This document shows, piece by piece, positions 36,690-40,888 of a stretch of 40,888 nucleotides of DNA. Source of the DNA: Smittium mucronatum (Eukaryota > Kickxellomycota > Harpellomycetes > Harpellales > Legeriomycetaceae); the NCBI GenBank assembly GCA_001953115.1, contig LSSL01003569.1:1-40888 (forward strand). The letters run 5' to 3'. Every line of letters starts with the position of its first letter. Positions within the stretch are counted from its first letter, which is position 1. The notes under the pieces are model-generated. The model saw only the letters and a program-made list of their open reading frames with translations, did no database searches and was not told the origin of the DNA. The position numbers and the translations under genes were made by a program.

Positions 36690-37031
36690 CTATATTTGCA
36701 GCTTTCGGAAAGTTGTTTTACTTTCTATTTTTTTATGCAGGAAATCCTGACCACTATTAGAATAGTGTATTTCCTTAGAGCCAATCTCCATATATCTTAT
36801 TGCAATGTGGATGGAGGAAATTAACAAGCTAATCAGTATTATCATACCTGATGAAATTCCGACAGTAATGGTGTTTTTTTTTATCAAATCGGACTCTGGC
36901 CATATACCGCCATTTGGACGATTAAAATGATGTGACAAAATTGGTCCATACACCCGGTTCTTTTTCACGTGTAAAGAAAGCATGATAGTTTTAGGGTGAA
37001 TTAAAGGTGGCGTACATTGGACGGATCTCAT
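36690..37031 (-). CDS. Possible small single-pass membrane protein or terminal exon
   Basis: 113 aa, not recognised. It has a clear hydrophobic span at about residues 55-79 (TITVGISSGMIILISLLISS..IAI), preceded by KK and followed by a polar tail, as in a type-I membrane anchor with a short cytosolic end. No signal peptide is seen at the N-terminus, and an in-frame TGA lies one codon before the ATG, so if real it may be the last exon of a longer minus-strand gene. The length is only modestly above chance for the local base composition. Convergent with the PP1 subunit gene. Confidence 0.3.
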   Translation of the reverse strand: MRSVQCTPPLIHPKTIMLSLHVKKNRVYGPILSHHFNRPNGGIWPESDLIKKNTITVGISSGMIILISLLISSIHIAIRYMEIGSKEIHYSNSGQDFLHKKIESKTTFRKLQI

Positions 37032-39888
37032 TTCTCACGACCGGTTAATTTTGATTTGTCATGATATTATCCCTCGTACGAGGTATATCCGTCCGAATAA
37101 ACCGGGAACCCCTGCCACTTTAACTATGGCGTCTGTGCGAATTTACTGGGGCGGGTGCGGGGTTGTGTTTCATCCAAACCCCTTTATCACATAGAATCTA
37201 TGACTCTTTCCTTTTTAGAGACCAAACTTATCAATAGCTATTATTTGCTGCAAAGTAACCAATTGCATTTTAATTTTATGTCGATAATCCAATGGTATGT
37301 ATGGTCGTGAGACATAAAACCTTCATTTGATTACTATTGGATTCAAACAGGGATCTACTTTTGCATCCTTGACCCTTAAATAGCAATAAGGACAGTCATG
37401 TGGTCTAATGCAATACAAAACACCACACTAGCCAATGATATATATTTTATTTTTTGAGGTGAGAACGTTCACTCAATAAATGCATTATGTAAATTTATTT
37501 AATCTGCCGGGATTTAAAAGTTTTTGAAATTAATCTAACTTTCATCCCAACGCTTATAGGCCTCAAACCCAAATTGCCCTCTTATTTTTAGGGCTAAACC
37601 GATTTATATTATATTAAAATTAAAATCAACCTAATGAAAGAATGTGAATTTTTTTTGCAGGATTAGAATGTTATAGAAAATATCCCATTTTGAGTCAATG
37701 TAATATCAAATCTCAGCAATGTACATTTTTTTTATTGGGGTGTGTTGACCAGATAACAGTATAGCTAAACCTTGATAGATGATATCAAGCCAGAAGTGAT
37801 TCAAATTTTCAATTAGTATTAGGTCGTTCCTTTTGTTTCTGTACTAACTGCCCATCTATCAGAATAACATAAATATTTCGTCTGTGAAATTTGAGTTAAC
37901 ATTTCTTAATTGGCTAAACAAATCTCTTCAATCCCATCTCATCTATCAGAAATTTTTCAATTGCATTACTTTATTTGTTAAATATCGATGCGATTTAATA
38001 AACTGAATGTGAAAGTTTTTAACGTATAAGATCTTTTCAAAAAATACTTTAAATTAACTCTAGGGCCAAACAAAATATAAATTTGGATACTTTCCCATAG
38101 ATATTCTTAAAATGATCTGTGTTATCCCTGGAATTTAACCTATATTATCTCGTGTGAGGTTATTATTTGATATAGAACGTGTAAAACCGTGCTACAATAA
38201 AAAGCAATCACAAGACTACTAATAAAACTTCAAAACAGCCATTCTTTCAATCTGACGTAGTCTATAAACTCACTGATTTAAAAGAAAAAGCATATATTTA
38301 TAAAATAGTTTTTTTAGATAAAGTAGTAACATCTATATATCAATTTTTCCATTTTATACTGATTTTTTTTCATTTATAAAGGGTGTTTTATTAATCCTTC
38401 TAAAAGTTTGGGGATCAACAAATAATATGTATGAACTATCTTTATTCCAAACAAGAAAAAAAATAGGGGGGTGGAGGAGTTAGATATCATGCTTTCTATT
38501 TAAAATAACTTGAATTTTTTTGTACTTTTAAAAAAAAATGTGAAGAGTTCATTAAAACTCTTGAATTTATTTTACGGGTAAACTACCTCTAATCGGTTTT
38601 GAAATGAGTAATTCCGAGTTTAAAGAACCTTTATTTCCTACCTCGGTTTACTGATTTAAAAAAAATCCATAGAAAATATAGCTCATAAACCTTCCCTTAG
38701 AATAATGATGAAATATACAAGCACCCTAGATCTCTCATACACACATTGTCTTTTCTGTTCACACTTCTTCAATAAAAATTACTGATATTATCTGCCAATA
38801 AATCCATGGTTTAAAATATATATATTAAAAATAAAATTTTTATGCATATATTTTTAAAACGCATATTTATTTCAAATAAAAATAAATAAAAAACAAGGAA
38901 GGAAGGAGTTTACACGTTTAAATTACGCATTCTCGTATTTTGTCGGAAAAGAATTTTTATATTATACCATTAATTAAACTAGATCATGATATTGATATTT
39001 TATCATCACATACATTCAGCTTTGGATCACTTATGTGCTATATTATTCTTTTTTCCCAGAAAATTATTATTTGAACATGTATAAACATAGTATACCTTTA
39101 AAATGATATATCCACGAAAGGTAATAATGGACTTTTAAATACACGTGCATATATTCATGTTTCGAGTCCATTTCAGTCACAAATAAATTCCATTCGTAAA
39201 AGTATATCTATGTAAAAAGACTTTTTATTTTATACCAATTGGTAGATTTAGTCGATTTCTTAACCCCACTTAAGCACCGGTATTTCCAACTGTTAATTTC
39301 AAACCATCTCTAAAGCTTTTAATTATTCACATTAGTATATCCGGAACTGTTTGAAATAGGCAAATATACCGATATTTTCAATATATGCACTCATCAGGTG
39401 GAAATTGATTTAATAATAACATTCGGATTACATTAAACACAGATTATTAAAGAACATATTAGATTTTTAAAAAATGGCTGGAGTTTAAAGATATTTGGCA
39501 AAACCTTGTATGTTTATATAAACCTTCAAGAATTGTGTATAAATTTGATTAATTTTTAAAAAGGGGATAACTAGATGATATCGTTTTTCTAGAAAACCAT
39601 AATCATTTCCCCAACCAGCCCTAAAATCTACTACTGCTTTAAAAGCTTCAAATAACAGTTGAAATGCATTCAGTAAAATTATGAAAGAGTTTTGTTATTT
39701 TCTGAAATCAATAAAGCTTACATATCAATCATTTAAAATGTAAGTTGGATCAATATCAGAAAAATTCAGGTAGCCTAATTGATTATAAAATGTATCGGAT
39801 TCATTATTCTTCTACTATTCTCTTGAAACTGATACATAAAACGAATATATTTCTATTTCTTAAACTCTTAAAACCGGGGGGGGGGGGT
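37032..39888. other. Gene-free AT-rich DNA with a short GC-rich patch
   Basis: No credible gene. Positions about 37035-37180 are unusually G+C-rich and include a perfect 12-bp palindrome CCTCGTACGAGG (37072-37083), flanked by GGACGGAT (37019) and ATCCGTCC (37087) as a wider inverted pair. The rest is A/T-rich. A 12-G run at 39876-39887 abuts LTR copy 3. Confidence 0.55.
39876..39887. repeat. Poly-G tract abutting LTR copy 3
   Basis: Twelve consecutive G, separated by one base from the TGTATCAC end of the LTR at 39889. Confidence 0.9.
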
Positions 39889-40264
39889 TGTATCACGGAA
39901 TTTCATTGTAAGATAATGTAATTAAAAGCCATACTGAAAAAATATGAAAAAAAGAAAAAGGCGTATAGAAAATACTATTATCATAACTACAATAAACTCC
40001 TCTGCCGGATTACTGGCTGCATACCTACGGGAAAATGGTGCAATCTACCAACCGAAAGACCCCCCCCCCTGGCATTGCTTCAAGTAGGCTGATTGACTGA
40101 GGTACGTGCAGTCAAGAATTAAGCTCTTTGTCAATGAAAAACAGTTCATTGAATCTACTGAGCTCCTAGTCAGAGCCTACTTTTAACAGGATTAATAAAA
40201 TTAGGCTCCTACCCAAACGTGGGTTTGATCGACATTGCTTTCCTACAAATAGCTGCTAGACGCT
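39889..40264 (-). mobile_element. LTR copy 3 (truncated)
   Basis: Reverse-oriented copy of the same LTR. The end TGTATCACGG at 39889 is the complement of the CCGTG.TACA end of copy 2. The match runs through the internal C-run (40060-40069) and breaks at 40264 within TAGACGCT, where copies 1, 2 and 4 continue. About 250 bp of the LTR is missing, replaced by unrelated DNA at 40265-40472. There is no coding content. Confidence 0.7.
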
Positions 40265-40472
40265 TATAATTGGACTAAACTCTTTCTTCTCCATGCGTGT
40301 TAATTAATCCGACTTGCTAAATTTATCAAATGGGAGATCCACTTTGAGAGCGGGCACTTTCCAATTGAATATTCACTACTTTCCTAATTTTGAAATATTT
40401 ATGTAGGGTATTATACAAAACCATTGGGTAATCTGGAATTGGAATCACAAAAAAACTCCTCTATTGGCAAAA
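40265..40472 (+). repeat. Spacer between LTR copies 3 and 4, containing a dispersed repeat
   Basis: Positions 40330-40472 align with 24505-24650. The first part (40265-40330) has no match I can see. LTR copy 4 begins inside this repeat, right after GGCAAAA. Confidence 0.55.
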
Positions 40473-40888
40473 TGTTGAACCCCTAAGAGTGAAATACCTT
40501 GCCGTGGTTTAGGGGCTTAATAGTGTACTTTTCGAAGTACACTAGACTAAAATTTCACGCAGCGTTGTACTATTCTTGGTTGGGAGTAGTGGAGATAGCG
40601 CGCAGCGATTCGGAGGACAGCGATTCCAGAGGAGAACCATCTAGAAACAGGAGGAACCGATCGTTTAGCACAGCTGAGACATAGTCTAGTGCACAAGTCC
40701 AGTGTTCGACAGTCAGACGGATCTCAGCGTCTAACAGCTATTTGTAGGAAAGCCGTGTCGATCAAACCCACGTTTGGGTAGGAGCCTAATTTTATTAATC
40801 CTGTTAGAAGTAGGCTCTGACTAGGAGCTCAGTAGATTCAATGAACTGTTGTTCATTGACAAAGAGCTTAATTCATGACTGCACGTAA
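40473..40888 (+). mobile_element. LTR copy 4 (cut by window end)
   Basis: Begins TGTTGAACCCCTAAGAG at 40473 and runs off the window. It is about 96% identical by eye to the reverse complement of LTR copy 1 over 330 bp. A 61-codon frame inside it (40499-40684, Arg/Ser/Asp-rich) spans LTR sequence and is interrupted or altered in other copies, so it is not treated as a gene. Confidence 0.75.

Noticed and set aside
40499..40684. Arg/Ser-rich 61-aa protein
   Set aside because: It lies entirely inside the LTR. The aligned part of LTR copy 2 is disrupted, and LTRs of this type are not expected to encode protein.

Overview
The window looks like nuclear DNA from a fungus with a very AT-rich, repeat-laden genome. 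The evidence is: short spliceosomal introns (GTATG... donors, AG acceptors); several degenerate LTRs and MITE-like elements; long gene-poor stretches; and one protein with the architecture of a fungal/animal glycogen-targeting subunit of protein phosphatase 1. The sequence does not fix the species. All three confident genes read with the standard genetic code and end in TGA.

Layout. Both ends (1-2444 and 39889-40888) carry copies of one ~625-bp LTR, two per end, in opposite orientations, so the window is bounded by inverted LTR sequence. Inside lies a symmetric pair of paralogous two-exon genes of unknown function: gene A (5125-7540, minus, 779 aa) and gene B (20619-23061, plus, 792 aa). Each is split by one short phase-1 intron at the same place. 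They point away from each other across about 13 kb (7.6-20.6 kb) of extremely AT-rich DNA (roughly 12-28% GC in sample lines, mostly about 15%) with no credible gene. From 23.1 to about 34.7 kb the base composition rises, no credible gene is seen, and old dispersed repeats appear, including a Tc1/mariner-like MITE with TA target duplication and a 22-bp tandem expansion of one terminal inverted repeat (27953-28294).

The only gene whose function can be read is at 35098-36357 (plus, 419 aa): an RVxF-type PP1 docking motif followed by a CBM21 glycogen-binding domain, as in yeast Gac1/Pig1 and animal PPP1R3 proteins. It has a pyrimidine-rich leader with a TATA box and a possible upstream ORF. A possible small membrane protein lies downstream on the other strand (36690-37031).

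The most interesting structure is the inverted paralogue pair around a gene-free AT-rich core, all within inverted LTRs. Known structures with a similar outline are regional centromeres with inverted flanks and AT-rich isochores made by mutation of repeats. The sequence alone cannot decide between these and a simple old inverted duplication.
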